A stretch of DNA of 64,000 nt from RGIG4576 sp964536025 (GCA_964536025.1 CAZHXA010000002.1:65049-129048), one strand, 5' to 3'. Positions 34,666 to 44,382 are shown, numbered from the stretch's first letter. A program made the numbers and translations. The notes: generated by a model from the sequence alone, not told the origin.

Positions 34666-35454
34666 ATGAAAAAATCGCTTTTATTAATGATTGTTGCCGG
34701 GGCTTTTTTGTTGAATGGTTGTAGTACGGTGGCTGTTACAGGACGTAGCCAATTGAATTTGGTGAATGACAGTGATGTGTTGGCGTCAAGTCTTACACAA
34801 TATGGTGATTACATGAAAACAGCTAAGAAATCTACTGATAAAAACAAAACGGCAATGGTGACTCGTGTAGGTCGTAAAATAGCAACAGCAACCGAACAAT
34901 ATTTGCGAGCTAATGGTCTTGAAAGTGAAATCAAAAATTACAGTTGGGAATTTAATCTCGTACAGAGTGATGAAATAAATGCCTTTTGTATGCCGGGAGG
35001 TAAAATTGTAGTTTATGAAGGTATAATGAAACTTGTGTCGAGTGAAGATGAATTGGCAGTGGTTGTAGGTCATGAAGTGGCACATGCTGTTGCGAAGCAT
35101 AGTAATGAGCGAATGAGCCAGCAAATATTATCGCAGTATGGTTCACAAGCTTTGTCTACTGCTTTATCTAAAAAAAGTGTTGCTACGCAAAAAGTTGCAA
35201 CGGCTGTGTACGGACTTGGAGCTCAATATGGTGTAATGTTGCCTTTTTCTCGCAAGCACGAAAGTGAAGCCGATTACATGGGGCTTATTTTTATGAAGAT
35301 GGCAGGATATAATCCCGATGTTGCTGTTAATTTCTGGGAAAAAATGTCGGCACAGGGTAGCAAAACACCGGAATTTATGAGTACGCACCCAAGTGACAGC
35401 CGAAGAATAGATGATATTAATAAGGCATTACCCGAAATAAAGCAAAAATACTGA
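34666..35454 (+). CDS. M48 family zinc metalloprotease lipoprotein
   Basis: Periplasm-facing lipoprotein protease of 262 residues: lipobox LLNG-C18-ST, zinc motif HEVAH in 'VVVGHEVAHAVAKHSNERMS', and the third ligand Glu in 'KHESEADYMGL'. The C-terminal 'STHPSDSRRIDDI' is typical of the LoiP/YggG-BepA side of M48, which degrades misfolded envelope proteins. The start at 34666 (MKKSLLLMIV) gives the signal peptide; the longer frame from 34615 overlaps waaA without conserved residues. Confidence 0.92.
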   Translation: MKKSLLLMIVAGAFLLNGCSTVAVTGRSQLNLVNDSDVLASSLTQYGDYMKTAKKSTDKNKTAMVTRVGRKIATATEQYLRANGLESEIKNYSWEFNLVQSDEINAFCMPGGKIVVYEGIMKLVSSEDELAVVVGHEVAHAVAKHSNERMSQQILSQYGSQALSTALSKKSVATQKVATAVYGLGAQYGVMLPFSRKHESEADYMGLIFMKMAGYNPDVAVNFWEKMSAQGSKTPEFMSTHPSDSRRIDDINKALPEIKQKY

Positions 35455-35468
35455 TAAAGATAAAAAAC

Positions 35469-35500
35469 AAATCCCGAAGCCATAAGGTTTCGGGATTTTG
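35469..35500. terminator. Bidirectional terminator between M48 gene and nagB
   Basis: 13-bp stem AAATCCCGAAGCC (35469-35481) with GGTTTCGGGATTT (35486-35498), including one G-T pair, between convergent genes. Confidence 0.85.
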
Positions 35501-35536
35501 CTTTTTGTAATTATCAACAGTTATTTAATCTCGATA

Positions 35537-36349
35537 TTATTTCAAGATAGTTGCAGGATTAAGGTTATCCTTTTCAATATCCTTAAAGTAACGGTAAGTA
35601 CCAACCTTTAATTCTGCACAAGCATCTTCGTCGCACACGATTATAGCTTTAGGGTGTAGTTGAAGAGCTGTGATTGTCCATTGTTGAGACACTGCACCTT
35701 CTACGCCTTCGCGTAATGCACGAGCTTTGTTATAACCGTTTACAAGAAGAAGTACACTCTTAGCGTTGCACACAGTTTTAACACCTACTGTAAGAGCAGT
35801 CTTAGGTACTTTATTTACGTCGTTATCAAAGAAACGTGAGTTTGCAATGATAGTATCTTGAGTAAGTGTTTTTTGACGAGTAAGAGAACTTAGAGAAGAC
35901 CCCGGTTCGTTAAATGCAATGTGTCCGTCAGGACCTACACCACCCATAAACAAGTCGATACCTCCGCGAGCAGCTATTTTAGCTTCATAGTCGGCACATT
36001 CTTTTTCCAAATCTTCAGCATTACCGTTAAGAATATTTACATTCTCCGGTTTGATGTCGATATGGCTGAAGAAGTTGTTCCACATGAAAGAATGGTAGCT
36101 TTCTGGGTGTTCTTCAGGCAAGTTACAATATTCATCCATGTTGAAAGTAACAACATTAGCGAAAGACACTTTGCCGGCTTTGTTAAGTTCGATAAGTTTC
36201 TTGTACATGCCAAGAGGAGAACTACCGGTAGGGCAACCAAGAACAAAAGGTTTTTCCGGAGTAGGATTAGCCTTGTTGATTTCATTTGCCACATAGTTTG
36301 CAGCCCATTCAGCAATGCTTGCTGCATTTGGTTGGATAATTAATCTCAT
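35537..36349 (-). CDS. nagB: Glucosamine-6-phosphate deaminase
   Basis: Converts glucosamine-6-phosphate to fructose-6-phosphate and ammonia, 270 residues, cytoplasmic. Conserved 'LGCPTGSSPLGMYKKLIEL' phosphate-binding loop, catalytic 'FNMDEYCNLPEEHPESYHSF', 'GVGPDGHIAFNEPGSS' and 'ALTVGVKTVCNAKSVLLLV'. It allows growth on amino sugars from host mucins or recycled cell wall. Stand-alone gene with its own -7 element (TAAATTTG, 36418-36425). Confidence 0.97.
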   Translation of the reverse strand: MRLIIQPNAASIAEWAANYVANEINKANPTPEKPFVLGCPTGSSPLGMYKKLIELNKAGKVSFANVVTFNMDEYCNLPEEHPESYHSFMWNNFFSHIDIKPENVNILNGNAEDLEKECADYEAKIAARGGIDLFMGGVGPDGHIAFNEPGSSLSSLTRQKTLTQDTIIANSRFFDNDVNKVPKTALTVGVKTVCNAKSVLLLVNGYNKARALREGVEGAVSQQWTITALQLHPKAIIVCDEDACAELKVGTYRYFKDIEKDNLNPATILK

Positions 36350-36417
36350 AATTGTTAATTTTATAGTTTTATTGAGTTTTTAAATCTCTCTGTATTTGCA
36401 ATTTTAATACACTTATG

Positions 36418-36425
36418 CAAATTTA
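36418..36425 (-). promoter_or_regulatory. nagB promoter -7 element
   Basis: Minus-strand TAAATTTG, 69 bases before the nagB ATG. No firm -33 box. Confidence 0.4.
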
Positions 36426-36489
36426 CGCAAAAAACTTAGAAAGCAGGCATAAATAACCTCACTTTATAGCGTTTTTAATTTAAAAGTGC

Positions 36490-37242
36490 TTATTTAAGTA
36501 TTAATTCTACCGGACAATGGTCACTACCGAAAATTTCGTTGTGTATTTCAGCTTTTTCCATACGTTCGGCTAAACGATTGGATACAACAAAGTAATCGAT
36601 ACGCCACCCGGCATTTTTTTCGCGTGCCTTAAAACGGTAGCTCCACCAAGAATAAGCTCCTTCTACATTTGGATAAAAGTAACGAAAACTATCAGTAAAT
36701 CCCGAATCGAGCAATTTTGTGAATTTGTCACGTTCTTGGTCGGTAAAACCGGCATTATTGCGGTTGTTTTTGGGATTTTTTAAGTCTATTTCTTTGTGTG
36801 CCACATTCAAGTCGCCACACAATATCACCGGTTTCTTTTTGTCAAGTTCAAGTAAGTATGCAAGAAAATCATTTTCCCAAGTCATTCGGTAATCAAGACG
36901 TTTTAGCCCATCTTGCGAATTGGGTACATAAGCTGTGACAAGATAAAAATCTTCCATTTCGAGAGTAATAACTCTACCTTCGTGGTCGTGGACATCAACA
37001 CCTATTCCATAAGTTACCGAAATTGGAGTGTGCTTTGTGTATATTGCAGTGCCTGAATAACCTTTTTTTTCGGCATAATTCCAAAAAGAAGTATATCCAT
37101 CAAAATTTAAATCAAGCTGTCCTTCTTGCATCTTTGTTTCTTGCAGACAGAAAAAATCTGCATCAAGCTGCTTGAATATTTCATTGAATCCTTTTCCTGC
37201 AATGGCACGAATACCGTTTACGTTCCATGAAATGAATTTCAT
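36490..37242 (-). CDS. xth: Exodeoxyribonuclease III
   Basis: AP endonuclease/3'-exonuclease of the EEP family, 250 residues, for base-excision repair. Motifs: 'MKFISWNVNGIRAI', catalytic Glu in 'FFCLQETKMQE', 'CGDLNVAHKEIDLKNP', 'GAYSWWSYRFKAREKNAGWR', 'RIDYFVVS' and the terminal 'SDHCPVEL'. Full length. Minus-strand gene upstream of nagB with 140 bases between them. Confidence 0.96.
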   Translation of the reverse strand: MKFISWNVNGIRAIAGKGFNEIFKQLDADFFCLQETKMQEGQLDLNFDGYTSFWNYAEKKGYSGTAIYTKHTPISVTYGIGVDVHDHEGRVITLEMEDFYLVTAYVPNSQDGLKRLDYRMTWENDFLAYLLELDKKKPVILCGDLNVAHKEIDLKNPKNNRNNAGFTDQERDKFTKLLDSGFTDSFRYFYPNVEGAYSWWSYRFKAREKNAGWRIDYFVVSNRLAERMEKAEIHNEIFGSDHCPVELILK

Positions 37243-37580
37243 AATTACTATTGTATTTTAAGACTGTATTTTTAGTTTAATTAAACGTGTAAATATATAA
37301 TATTGGCAAGTTATTGAAAAAAACAAGAATATGCAAATATCAAAGAAAAATATTCTTTCCAATGTCGCTGTGAATATAATCTACTTATTTTTCTGTAATG
37401 TCCTTAGCATTAATGTTATATGTTGATATGCTATACTCTGTTAAGGTATTTTTGCACAATAGTTAAGTTTGTGTGAAAGGTTTGTTGTACCTTTGTATCC
37501 AAATTTGAATAGGTATTTGAGACTTTCTTTTGAAGTGTTTCATTGGAAAGTCGTGATTTTTTAAAAGAGAGATAATTATT
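37243..37580 (+). other. xth-fabI divergent intergenic region
   Basis: 338 bases, A/T rich, between divergent genes. It holds the fabI promoter at 37468-37495 and presumably a promoter for xth. I see no small gene, structured RNA or repeat. Confidence 0.6.
37468..37495 (+). promoter_or_regulatory. fabI promoter
   Basis: TTTG (37468-37471), a short 16-base spacer, TACCTTTG (37488-37495). The leader to the ATG is about 80 bases. Confidence 0.5.
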
Positions 37581-38441
37581 ATGGCTTATAATTTATTAAA
37601 AGGTAAAAGAGGTATAATTTTTGGAGCATTGAACGATGCTTCTATTGCGTGGAAAGTTGCTGAAAGAGCTTATGAAGAAGGGGCTGAATTGGTATTGACT
37701 AATACTCCGGTTGCTTGTCGTATGGGAACTATCGATGAACTTGCTGCAAAAACAGGCTCTAAAGTAATTGCTGCAGATGCTACAAGTGTTGAAGATTTGG
37801 AAAAATTGTTCACCGAAGCTCAACAAGTACTTGGAGGAAAAATAGATTTTGTTCTTCATAGTTGTGCAATGAGTGCAAATATGCGTAAAAAACGTCCTTA
37901 TGATGATCTTGATTACAGCCTTCTTGATAAAACCTTGGATATCAGTGCTATCTCATTTCATAAAATGATACAAGTGGCTAAAAAAATGGATGCAATTGCT
38001 GAAAACGGTTCAATTCTTGCACTTACTTATGTGGCTTCACATCGCACATTCTTCGGTTATAACGATATGGCTGATGCAAAATCGCTTCTAGAAAGTATAG
38101 CTCGCAGTTTCGGTTATATTTATGGACGTGAAAAGGGTGTGCGTATCAATACTATTTCTCAATCGCCTACATTCACAACTGCCGGAGGTGGTATAAAGGG
38201 ATTTGACGGTTTGTATGATTTCAGTGACCGTATGTCTCCTCTTGGCAATGCAAGTGCCGATGAATGTGCCGACTATTGTGTGGTTATGTTCAGTGATTTA
38301 ACTCGTAAGGTAACTATGCAAACTTTGTTCCATGATGGAGGTTTTTCAAATATGGGTATGTCGCTTCGAGGTATGACTCAGTATAATAAAAGTTTCATCG
38401 ATGAAAATCGCGATGAAAACGGAAAAATTATTTACGGATAA
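37581..38441 (+). CDS. fabI: Enoyl-ACP reductase (FabI type)
   Basis: NADH-dependent last step of the fatty-acid elongation cycle, 286 residues. SDR-fold protein with the FabI-type opening 'LLKGKRGIIFGALNDASIAW' for dinucleotide binding and catalytic Y-x6-K in 'GYNDMADAKSLLES', followed by 'INTISQSPTFTTAGGGIKGF', where FabI places its substrate-binding loop. Monocistronic, with a terminator at 38467. Confidence 0.93.
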   Translation: MAYNLLKGKRGIIFGALNDASIAWKVAERAYEEGAELVLTNTPVACRMGTIDELAAKTGSKVIAADATSVEDLEKLFTEAQQVLGGKIDFVLHSCAMSANMRKKRPYDDLDYSLLDKTLDISAISFHKMIQVAKKMDAIAENGSILALTYVASHRTFFGYNDMADAKSLLESIARSFGYIYGREKGVRINTISQSPTFTTAGGGIKGFDGLYDFSDRMSPLGNASADECADYCVVMFSDLTRKVTMQTLFHDGGFSNMGMSLRGMTQYNKSFIDENRDENGKIIYG

Positions 38442-38466
38442 TATTTAGTAATATAACTATATCTAT

Positions 38467-38506
38467 TAGCCCGATACGGAGAAATAAAACCGTATTGGGC
38501 TATTTT
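38467..38506 (+). terminator. fabI terminator
   Basis: 13-bp stem TAGCCCGATACGG (38467-38479) with CCGTATTGGGCTA (38490-38502), one G-T pair, then TTTTG. Confidence 0.88.
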
Positions 38507-38577
38507 GTCTTAAAAAGTTTAAAAATATACTTTCTTTGTATTAAATTTGTGACGATAAAAAAGAAAGAAGGTTTATT

Positions 38578-40236
38578 ATGGAATGGTTAAACTCTGTATT
38601 GATAGAACATAGTGCAGCTCAAGCGGTGATTGTGCTTTCAATCATTTGTGCTATAGGTCTGTCATTGGGCAGAATAAAAATATTGGGAATTTCTCTTGGT
38701 GTAACTTTTGTTTTTTTTGTAGGTATATTGGCAGGTCACTTAGGTTTGTCAATAGATTCTGAAATGTTAAGTTATGCCGAAAATTTTGGGTTGATACTGT
38801 TTGTTTATGCTTTGGGCTTACAAGTGGGTCCCGGTTTCTTTAGTTCTTTTCGTAAAGGCGGTGTTACTCTTAATTTACTTGCGTTGGGCGTGATTTTGCT
38901 TGGTACTATAGGAACGGTTATAGCAAGTGTGATTACAGGAATAAACCTGCCTGACCTTGTTGGGGTTATGTGCGGAGCAGTAACCAATACTCCGGCACTC
39001 GGTGCAGCTCAACAGACGCTTAAACAATTGGGGCTTTCCGGTAGTTCTTTGGCTCTTGGGTGTGCTGTTGCATATCCGTTGGGTGTTGTGGGTGTGATAA
39101 TGGCGTTGGCATTGGTGAAAAAAACGCTTTATCGCAATAATGAAAATTTGTTGCCACACGAAGAGCAAGATGGTACTTTTGTTGCAGCTTTTAAAATACA
39201 GAATCCGGCTATCTATGACAAGAAGATAAAAGAAATAGGAGCTTTGATAGATAGAGAATTTGTAATTTCTCGATTATGGCGTGGTGAAAATGCTTCAATT
39301 CCAACTTCGGATACCGTGCTAATGAAAGGCGATCGAATTCTTGTGGTTACCAATGAAAAAGATGTGCGAGCATTGACGATTTTGTTTGGAGAGCAAGAAA
39401 GTACCGACTGGAACAAACGTGATATAGATTGGAACTCTATTGACCGACAACTTATTTCTCAGCGAATACTTGTTACTCGTCCCGAAATAAACGGTAGAAA
39501 ATTAGGCTCTTTGCAATTGCGAAACAACTATGGAGTGAACACAACTCGCATTTATCGTAGCGGAATGCAAATTTTGGCACGACCTCAGTTGCGTTTGCAA
39601 CTTGGCGACCGCATTACTGTGGTAGGTGAGGCTGATGCAGTGCGTAAAGTTAGAGAAAAAATGGGTAATGCTGTGAAAAGTTTGGGCGAACCAAATCTTT
39701 TATCGGTTTTCATAGGACTTACGTTAGGTCTTATTTTAGGAGCAATCCCTATTGCCGTGCCAGGTGTAAGTACTCCTGTAAAATTGGGGTTGGCAGGAGG
39801 TCCCATAATAGTGGGAATATTATTTGGAACATTCGGTCCTCGTTTTCACATGGTTACCTATGTAACTCGCAGTGCCAATCTCATGATGAGAGCTTTGGGA
39901 TTATCTTTGTATCTTGCGTGCTTGGGTATAGATGCCGGTGCTCAATTCTTTGAAACAGTGATACGTCCCGAAGGCGCAATGTGGATAGGTTTAGGTTTCT
40001 TGTTTACAGTTATTCCAGTGTTGATTATGGGATTTGTGTCATGTAAATTCTTGAAAATGGACTTTGCTACTGTTTCGGGTATGTTATGTGGTAGTATGGC
40101 TAACCCAATGGCTTTGAATTATGCTAATGACAGCGTGGCAAACGATTCTCCATCGGTTGCATATACAACTGTTTATCCCATGAGCATGTTTGCTCGAGTT
40201 ATAATAGTGCAAATCCTTATCCTTGCCATGTGTTGA
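38578..40236 (+). CDS. AAE-family transporter with two TrkA-C domains (YidE/YbjL type)
   Basis: Inner-membrane protein of 552 residues. Two membrane blocks of the aspartate:alanine exchanger fold ('GVMCGAVTNTPALGAAQQTL' in the first, 'GMLCGSMANPMALNYANDSV' in the second) flank two cytoplasmic TrkA-C (RCK_C) domains at about 205-380 ('RILVVTNEKDVRAL', 'LQLGDRITVVGEADAV'). Family members exchange amino or dicarboxylic acids; the substrate here is unknown. Complete length, monocistronic. Confidence 0.9.
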   Translation: MEWLNSVLIEHSAAQAVIVLSIICAIGLSLGRIKILGISLGVTFVFFVGILAGHLGLSIDSEMLSYAENFGLILFVYALGLQVGPGFFSSFRKGGVTLNLLALGVILLGTIGTVIASVITGINLPDLVGVMCGAVTNTPALGAAQQTLKQLGLSGSSLALGCAVAYPLGVVGVIMALALVKKTLYRNNENLLPHEEQDGTFVAAFKIQNPAIYDKKIKEIGALIDREFVISRLWRGENASIPTSDTVLMKGDRILVVTNEKDVRALTILFGEQESTDWNKRDIDWNSIDRQLISQRILVTRPEINGRKLGSLQLRNNYGVNTTRIYRSGMQILARPQLRLQLGDRITVVGEADAVRKVREKMGNAVKSLGEPNLLSVFIGLTLGLILGAIPIAVPGVSTPVKLGLAGGPIIVGILFGTFGPRFHMVTYVTRSANLMMRALGLSLYLACLGIDAGAQFFETVIRPEGAMWIGLGFLFTVIPVLIMGFVSCKFLKMDFATVSGMLCGSMANPMALNYANDSVANDSPSVAYTTVYPMSMFARVIIVQILILAMC

Positions 40237-40285
40237 CAAAAATAAGGACCTGTTATCTCAATAAAAGAATAATTAAAGTTATTCC

Positions 40286-41059
40286 TTATATCTTAGTAAG
40301 AAAATTTTGCAACTCGTTTATAGATTCGAAATGAGTTTGGTCGGCTATGCAAGGTGCTATTGTTGCGTAGTTGCGTTCCAATAGCCATACGTCATTCATT
40401 TCGTTGTCGGGCTCAGTAGGAGAATAAGTTCCTATTGTGCGATAATAGGGAAGACCTTTTTCGTCGATATGCTTTTCATATTCGTGAATCCAACGACCTC
40501 TTGCGTTTACTGCGGCTTTAAGACCTAAAATTTTGTCGCAACAAGGAATGTTTACGTTAAAGCACACTTCGCGAGCAAATTTATGATTCATCAGTATGTC
40601 AAGGCTTTGTCTTATAATAGGCTCGCATGAAGTTAAATCCTGACTTTGGTCGTGTGAACCGAAAGAAAAACCCATGCTTGGAATTCCATAAAAACTGCCT
40701 TCAAGTACAACTCCCATTGTACCCGAATAAATTACGCAATTGCCTGAGTTATAACCATGGTTTATGCCTGAAAGTATGTAATCGGGCATGCGTGGTATAA
40801 GTTCGTTAAGTGCCAATTTTGTACAATCTACAGGAGTTCCGTTTACGGCATAAATGGTAAGCCTCTCTTCTTGTGTAATAAGTCTAGCTCTGAGTGGAAT
40901 ATCCATTGTGATAGCCGATGATTTCCCCGATTGAGGAGTTTCGGGTGCTGTTACAAACACATCGCCATAGGTGCGTGCTATTTCTATAAGGTAATTTATT
41001 CCCGGTGCTTGATAGCAATCATCATTGCTGATGAATATTAAAGGTCGTTTAGTCATCAT
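40286..41059 (-). CDS. surE: 5'/3'-nucleotidase SurE
   Basis: Metal-dependent phosphatase of 257 residues acting on nucleoside monophosphates, linked to stationary-phase survival. The N-terminal motif reads 'LIFISNDDCYQAPG': both metal-binding Asp are kept, but the usual Gly after DD is Cys. Other motifs are standard: 'GINHGYNSG', 'YSGTMGVVLEGSFYGIPSMG' and 'VNIPC'. The ATG at 41059 is used; the upstream in-frame start is TTG. Last gene of the mtaB/acyltransferase/GT2/surE run. Confidence 0.93.
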   Translation of the reverse strand: MMTKRPLIFISNDDCYQAPGINYLIEIARTYGDVFVTAPETPQSGKSSAITMDIPLRARLITQEERLTIYAVNGTPVDCTKLALNELIPRMPDYILSGINHGYNSGNCVIYSGTMGVVLEGSFYGIPSMGFSFGSHDQSQDLTSCEPIIRQSLDILMNHKFAREVCFNVNIPCCDKILGLKAAVNARGRWIHEYEKHIDEKGLPYYRTIGTYSPTEPDNEMNDVWLLERNYATIAPCIADQTHFESINELQNFLTKI

Positions 41060-41070
41060 AATTGTTGGTG

Positions 41071-42072
41071 TCAATATTTCTTTCTGCCTCGCAGATAGTA
41101 ATCGATTATTATATTACATTCACTGCCTGGGAGTGAACCTAAAAGATTCTTTTTGGGAAATTCAGTGTATTCTTTTCTCATTTTTTTGAAGTCGGCATGA
41201 GCCTTCAATATGGCTTTGGCGTTTTTATAGTCACATTTTACTGCAAACATAAAGAATGCCAATGTATCATATAATCGGCGTATGAAAAGAAGTTTTTTCC
41301 CTTCTTTTTGTGGCAGATTTTTGTGCAGAAGTAGTAAGTTGTTGCGAAAATTCAAGTATGTCTTGCGTGGATTGGATGCAGGTAAACTGCCACCGCCAAG
41401 ATGATAGACCGCACTATCGGTTACAGCTTTTATTTTGTAACCTGCAAGATGGATACGCCAACACAAGTCAATTTCTTCCATGTGAGCGAAAAATTTTGCA
41501 TCAAGTCCACCTACTGAAAGGTATATGTCGGTGCGTACAAACAATGCGGCTCCTGTTGCCCACATAATATCTATGGGCTTAGTGTTGTATTGACCTTTAT
41601 CTTCTTCAACGGTGGAAAAAATACGACCTCTGCAATAAGGATACCCTAATTTGTCAATAAAACCACCTGCAGCACCTGCATATTCAAATTCGGTTACATT
41701 TTTGTAGGATAGAATTTTGGGCTGACAAGCAGCAACATCGGGATTCTTTTCACAAAATTCGTATAATGGTTCAAGCCATTGGCTTGGCGTTTTTACATCA
41801 CTGTTTAAAAGTACGGTGTATTTATAACTTTTACAAGCCTCAATGGCACGATTATAGCCTTCGGCAAAACCATAATTTTTATCAAATTTTATGGTTTTTA
41901 CAGTGGCAAACTCATTTTTTAGTAATTCTAATGAATTGTCGGTGCTTCCATTATCGGCAACGATCACGTCGGCAATTTCGGAATTGGTATTTTTGCATAC
42001 ACTTGGGAGAAACTCTTTTAAAAGTTTAGCTCCATTCCAATTAAGTATGATTACAGCGACAGACTTATTCAT
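41071..42072 (-). CDS. Family 2 glycosyltransferase
   Basis: GT-A glycosyltransferase of about 333 residues with no signal peptide. 'VAVIILNWNGAKLLKEFLPS' opens the nucleotide-sugar fold, 'VIVADNGSTDNSLELL' and 'LLNSDVKTPS' (DxD-like position) follow, and 'GLDAKFFAHMEEIDLCWRIH' is the typical acceptor-side ED motif of rhamnosyltransferase-like GT2s. Sugar and acceptor unknown, probably surface polysaccharide or lipid. Start ATG 42072 (or 42078). It overlaps the acyltransferase 3' end and is followed by surE after 11 bases. Confidence 0.9.
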   Translation of the reverse strand: MNKSVAVIILNWNGAKLLKEFLPSVCKNTNSEIADVIVADNGSTDNSLELLKNEFATVKTIKFDKNYGFAEGYNRAIEACKSYKYTVLLNSDVKTPSQWLEPLYEFCEKNPDVAACQPKILSYKNVTEFEYAGAAGGFIDKLGYPYCRGRIFSTVEEDKGQYNTKPIDIMWATGAALFVRTDIYLSVGGLDAKFFAHMEEIDLCWRIHLAGYKIKAVTDSAVYHLGGGSLPASNPRKTYLNFRNNLLLLHKNLPQKEGKKLLFIRRLYDTLAFFMFAVKCDYKNAKAILKAHADFKKMRKEYTEFPKKNLLGSLPGSECNIIIDYYLRGRKKY

Positions 42073-42994
42073 TTTCAATGATATTTTTGGGTGTTACCGG
42101 TCGTTTCCAGCGTTTATGTGTCCATAACCACATTGCCGGTTGTTCCAATATGGCTTTTTCAAGCAATTTTGCATAAGTATTGGTTATTTCATATTGTGCA
42201 GTAGCCTTAGGAGTGCGAGTAATTTCCCTTACTGTACATTCATAATATCCGCGTTTGACTTTATGCACATCAAAGAACAACACGTCCATATCCATTTTTA
42301 TTGCCAATACTTCGGCTCCAGTTATAAATGCTGTATAATGGTTTAGGAATGTGATAACATCGTCTTGGTCGTTAGGATGAGGATGCTGGTCGGCTATAAA
42401 TCCGGTTATAGATACTTTCCCATTACTTTTTGCTTCCAATAGGTCTCTTACAACTCGTCTCATCGTATAAGAGTGGGAATTGAACCGTCCTCGCAAGTTT
42501 AGAAAAAACTCGTCAAACCATTTGTTTTGCAGAGGGTGATAAACTTGTCCGAATTGAATTACATCGGTTCCGTATTTTGACCATAATGTAATGGAAGACA
42601 ATAACTCCCAATTACAGTAATGTGCTGCATACATTATAGCCGAGCGTCCTTCGGCTATTCCTTTGTCAAGCACTTCTATGTCTTTAAACACGATGCGACG
42701 TCGCATTTCTTCGTCGGAAACATGAAGCAACTTGATTGTTTCCACAAAAGTATCGGCAAAATGGCGATAAAAATCGCGAATAATTTTTTTACGTTCCTTT
42801 TCGCTTTTATTAGGGAAACATTCTTTTATATTTTGTTCTACGACTTTTCCGCGATAGCGAAAAATGTAATATACAAGGAAAAAAATTACGTCGGATATGC
42901 GGTATAATATGCCGAAAGGTAGGTATGCAATTCCGTGTAAAATTGCCGACAGTGGACCGTAAATAAATTTATTATAGTTCTTTTTTTGTGTCAT
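42065..42994 (-). CDS. LpxL/HtrB-type lipid A acyltransferase
   Basis: Membrane-bound acyltransferase of 309 residues with one N-terminal hydrophobic segment. The catalytic H-x4-E is 'HYCNWE' within 'SAIMYAAHYCNWELLSS', followed by 'FGQVYHPLQNKWFDEFF' and 'FIADQHPHPND'. Related enzymes add a secondary acyl chain to lipid A; Bacteroidales lipid A is often penta-acylated, consistent with a single such enzyme. It lies 14 bases downstream of mtaB and overlaps the GT2 gene. Confidence 0.9.
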   Translation of the reverse strand: MTQKKNYNKFIYGPLSAILHGIAYLPFGILYRISDVIFFLVYYIFRYRGKVVEQNIKECFPNKSEKERKKIIRDFYRHFADTFVETIKLLHVSDEEMRRRIVFKDIEVLDKGIAEGRSAIMYAAHYCNWELLSSITLWSKYGTDVIQFGQVYHPLQNKWFDEFFLNLRGRFNSHSYTMRRVVRDLLEAKSNGKVSITGFIADQHPHPNDQDDVITFLNHYTAFITGAEVLAIKMDMDVLFFDVHKVKRGYYECTVREITRTPKATAQYEITNTYAKLLEKAILEQPAMWLWTHKRWKRPVTPKNIIENE

Positions 42995-43008
42995 TTTGGT
43001 TGTTATTA

Positions 43009-44340
43009 TTAAATTTCATCGGGACCGGACACTATTTCTCCGTTTACTGAACAATCATCGTTCATTTCGGTAAGTTTTACCAATGCTAATTTATTTATAT
43101 ATTCAGGCTTGTAGGGTGTTAATACCTTGATGTAATTGTCGGTAAATCCGTGCATAGGCTGTCCCTTTCGAGGCTGTTCAAATAAAACAGGGCGTACCGA
43201 ACCTATAAATTGACCTGTGAATTCTTTTAATTTGTGTTCCGATATGTTTATCATTACTCCTGCACGCACGCTCTTGGTGTGTTGATCTACAATACCGTCA
43301 ATCTTCAAAGCAAGAGTACCCGGACGTTCCGAATAAGGGAAAACGTGGAGTCGGGTAATAGGAAGATTTGATACAAAATCTCTTGAAACGTGGAACAATT
43401 CTTCGCTTTCGCCTCTCGCACCCACGATTAAATCCACGCCTATGAAAGCATCAGGGATAAGCTCTTTGATTTTGCGTACTTTATCGGCAAAAAGGGCAGA
43501 ATCGTAGTGTCGTCGCATAAGTTTAAGTATAGGGTCACTTCCCGACTGTAATGGAATGTGAAAATGTGGCATGAATGAGCGTGATTGTGCGACAAATTCA
43601 ATTATTTCATCTGTGAGCAAATCGGGTTCTAATGATGAAATGCGATAACGACTTATTCCTTGAATATTGTCCAATTCTTTGAATAAATCTATGATTTTTT
43701 CTCCGGTATTTTTCCCGAAATCGCCTATGTTTACTCCTGTTATAACTATTTCACGTCCACCTTCGGCTACAACTTCGCGAGCTTGTGCAACAAGACTTTC
43801 TATTGTTCCGCTTCTACTGCGACCGCGTGCTTTAGGAATAGTACAATAACTGCAATAATAGTCGCAACCATCTTGCACTTTTAAAAAGTATCTTGTACGG
43901 TCACCGCGAGAACAAGATGGGCTGAATTTTCTTATGTCTTTAGTGGGGGTAATATCTATTTCCGGTTGGTGACATGCAAGCCATTTATCGATGTATTTAT
44001 CCACATCAATTTTTTGCTCACTTCCTAAAACAATGTCCACACCATCCATTTGTGCTATTTCATTACCTTTTAGTTGTGCATAACATCCGGTTACAATCAT
44101 CAGTGCGTCAGGATATTTTTTCACAAGTCGGCGTATCAATTGTCGGCACTTTTTGTCGGCTTCTTCGGTTACGCTGCAAGTATTTACAACACAGATATCA
44201 GGCGTTTCTCCTATGTGAGCACGTTTTATGCCTTTGTCTGCCAATATCTTACCTATTGTAGATGTTTCAGCAAAATTAAGTTTGCAACCTAATGTGTGAA
44301 ATTGTGCAGTATGGTTATTGAATGTGGATTTATCTGTCAT
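43009..44340 (-). CDS. mtaB: tRNA threonylcarbamoyladenosine methylthiotransferase MtaB
   Basis: Radical-SAM enzyme of 443 residues making ms2t6A37 in tRNAs. The N-terminal UPF0004 domain has three cluster cysteines ('TLGCKLNFAE', 'VVNTCSVTEEA', 'VTGCYAQ'), the radical-SAM motif C-x3-C-x2-C is in 'DGCDYYCSYCTIP', and 'HIPLQSGSDPILKLMRR' is typical. The C-terminal TRAM domain is complete. First gene of the four-gene minus-strand run; it has a TAACTTTG element at 44383-44390. Confidence 0.95.
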   Translation of the reverse strand: MTDKSTFNNHTAQFHTLGCKLNFAETSTIGKILADKGIKRAHIGETPDICVVNTCSVTEEADKKCRQLIRRLVKKYPDALMIVTGCYAQLKGNEIAQMDGVDIVLGSEQKIDVDKYIDKWLACHQPEIDITPTKDIRKFSPSCSRGDRTRYFLKVQDGCDYYCSYCTIPKARGRSRSGTIESLVAQAREVVAEGGREIVITGVNIGDFGKNTGEKIIDLFKELDNIQGISRYRISSLEPDLLTDEIIEFVAQSRSFMPHFHIPLQSGSDPILKLMRRHYDSALFADKVRKIKELIPDAFIGVDLIVGARGESEELFHVSRDFVSNLPITRLHVFPYSERPGTLALKIDGIVDQHTKSVRAGVMINISEHKLKEFTGQFIGSVRPVLFEQPRKGQPMHGFTDNYIKVLTPYKPEYINKLALVKLTEMNDDCSVNGEIVSGPDEI

Positions 44341-44382
44341 ACGATTGAAATTCTGCTTTAATATTTAAAAGTGAAGCATGTG

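Noticed and set aside
40237..40285. Hairpin between the AAE transporter and surE as a terminator
   Set aside because: Only a short, A/T-only GAATAA/TTATTC pairing is visible, too weak to call.
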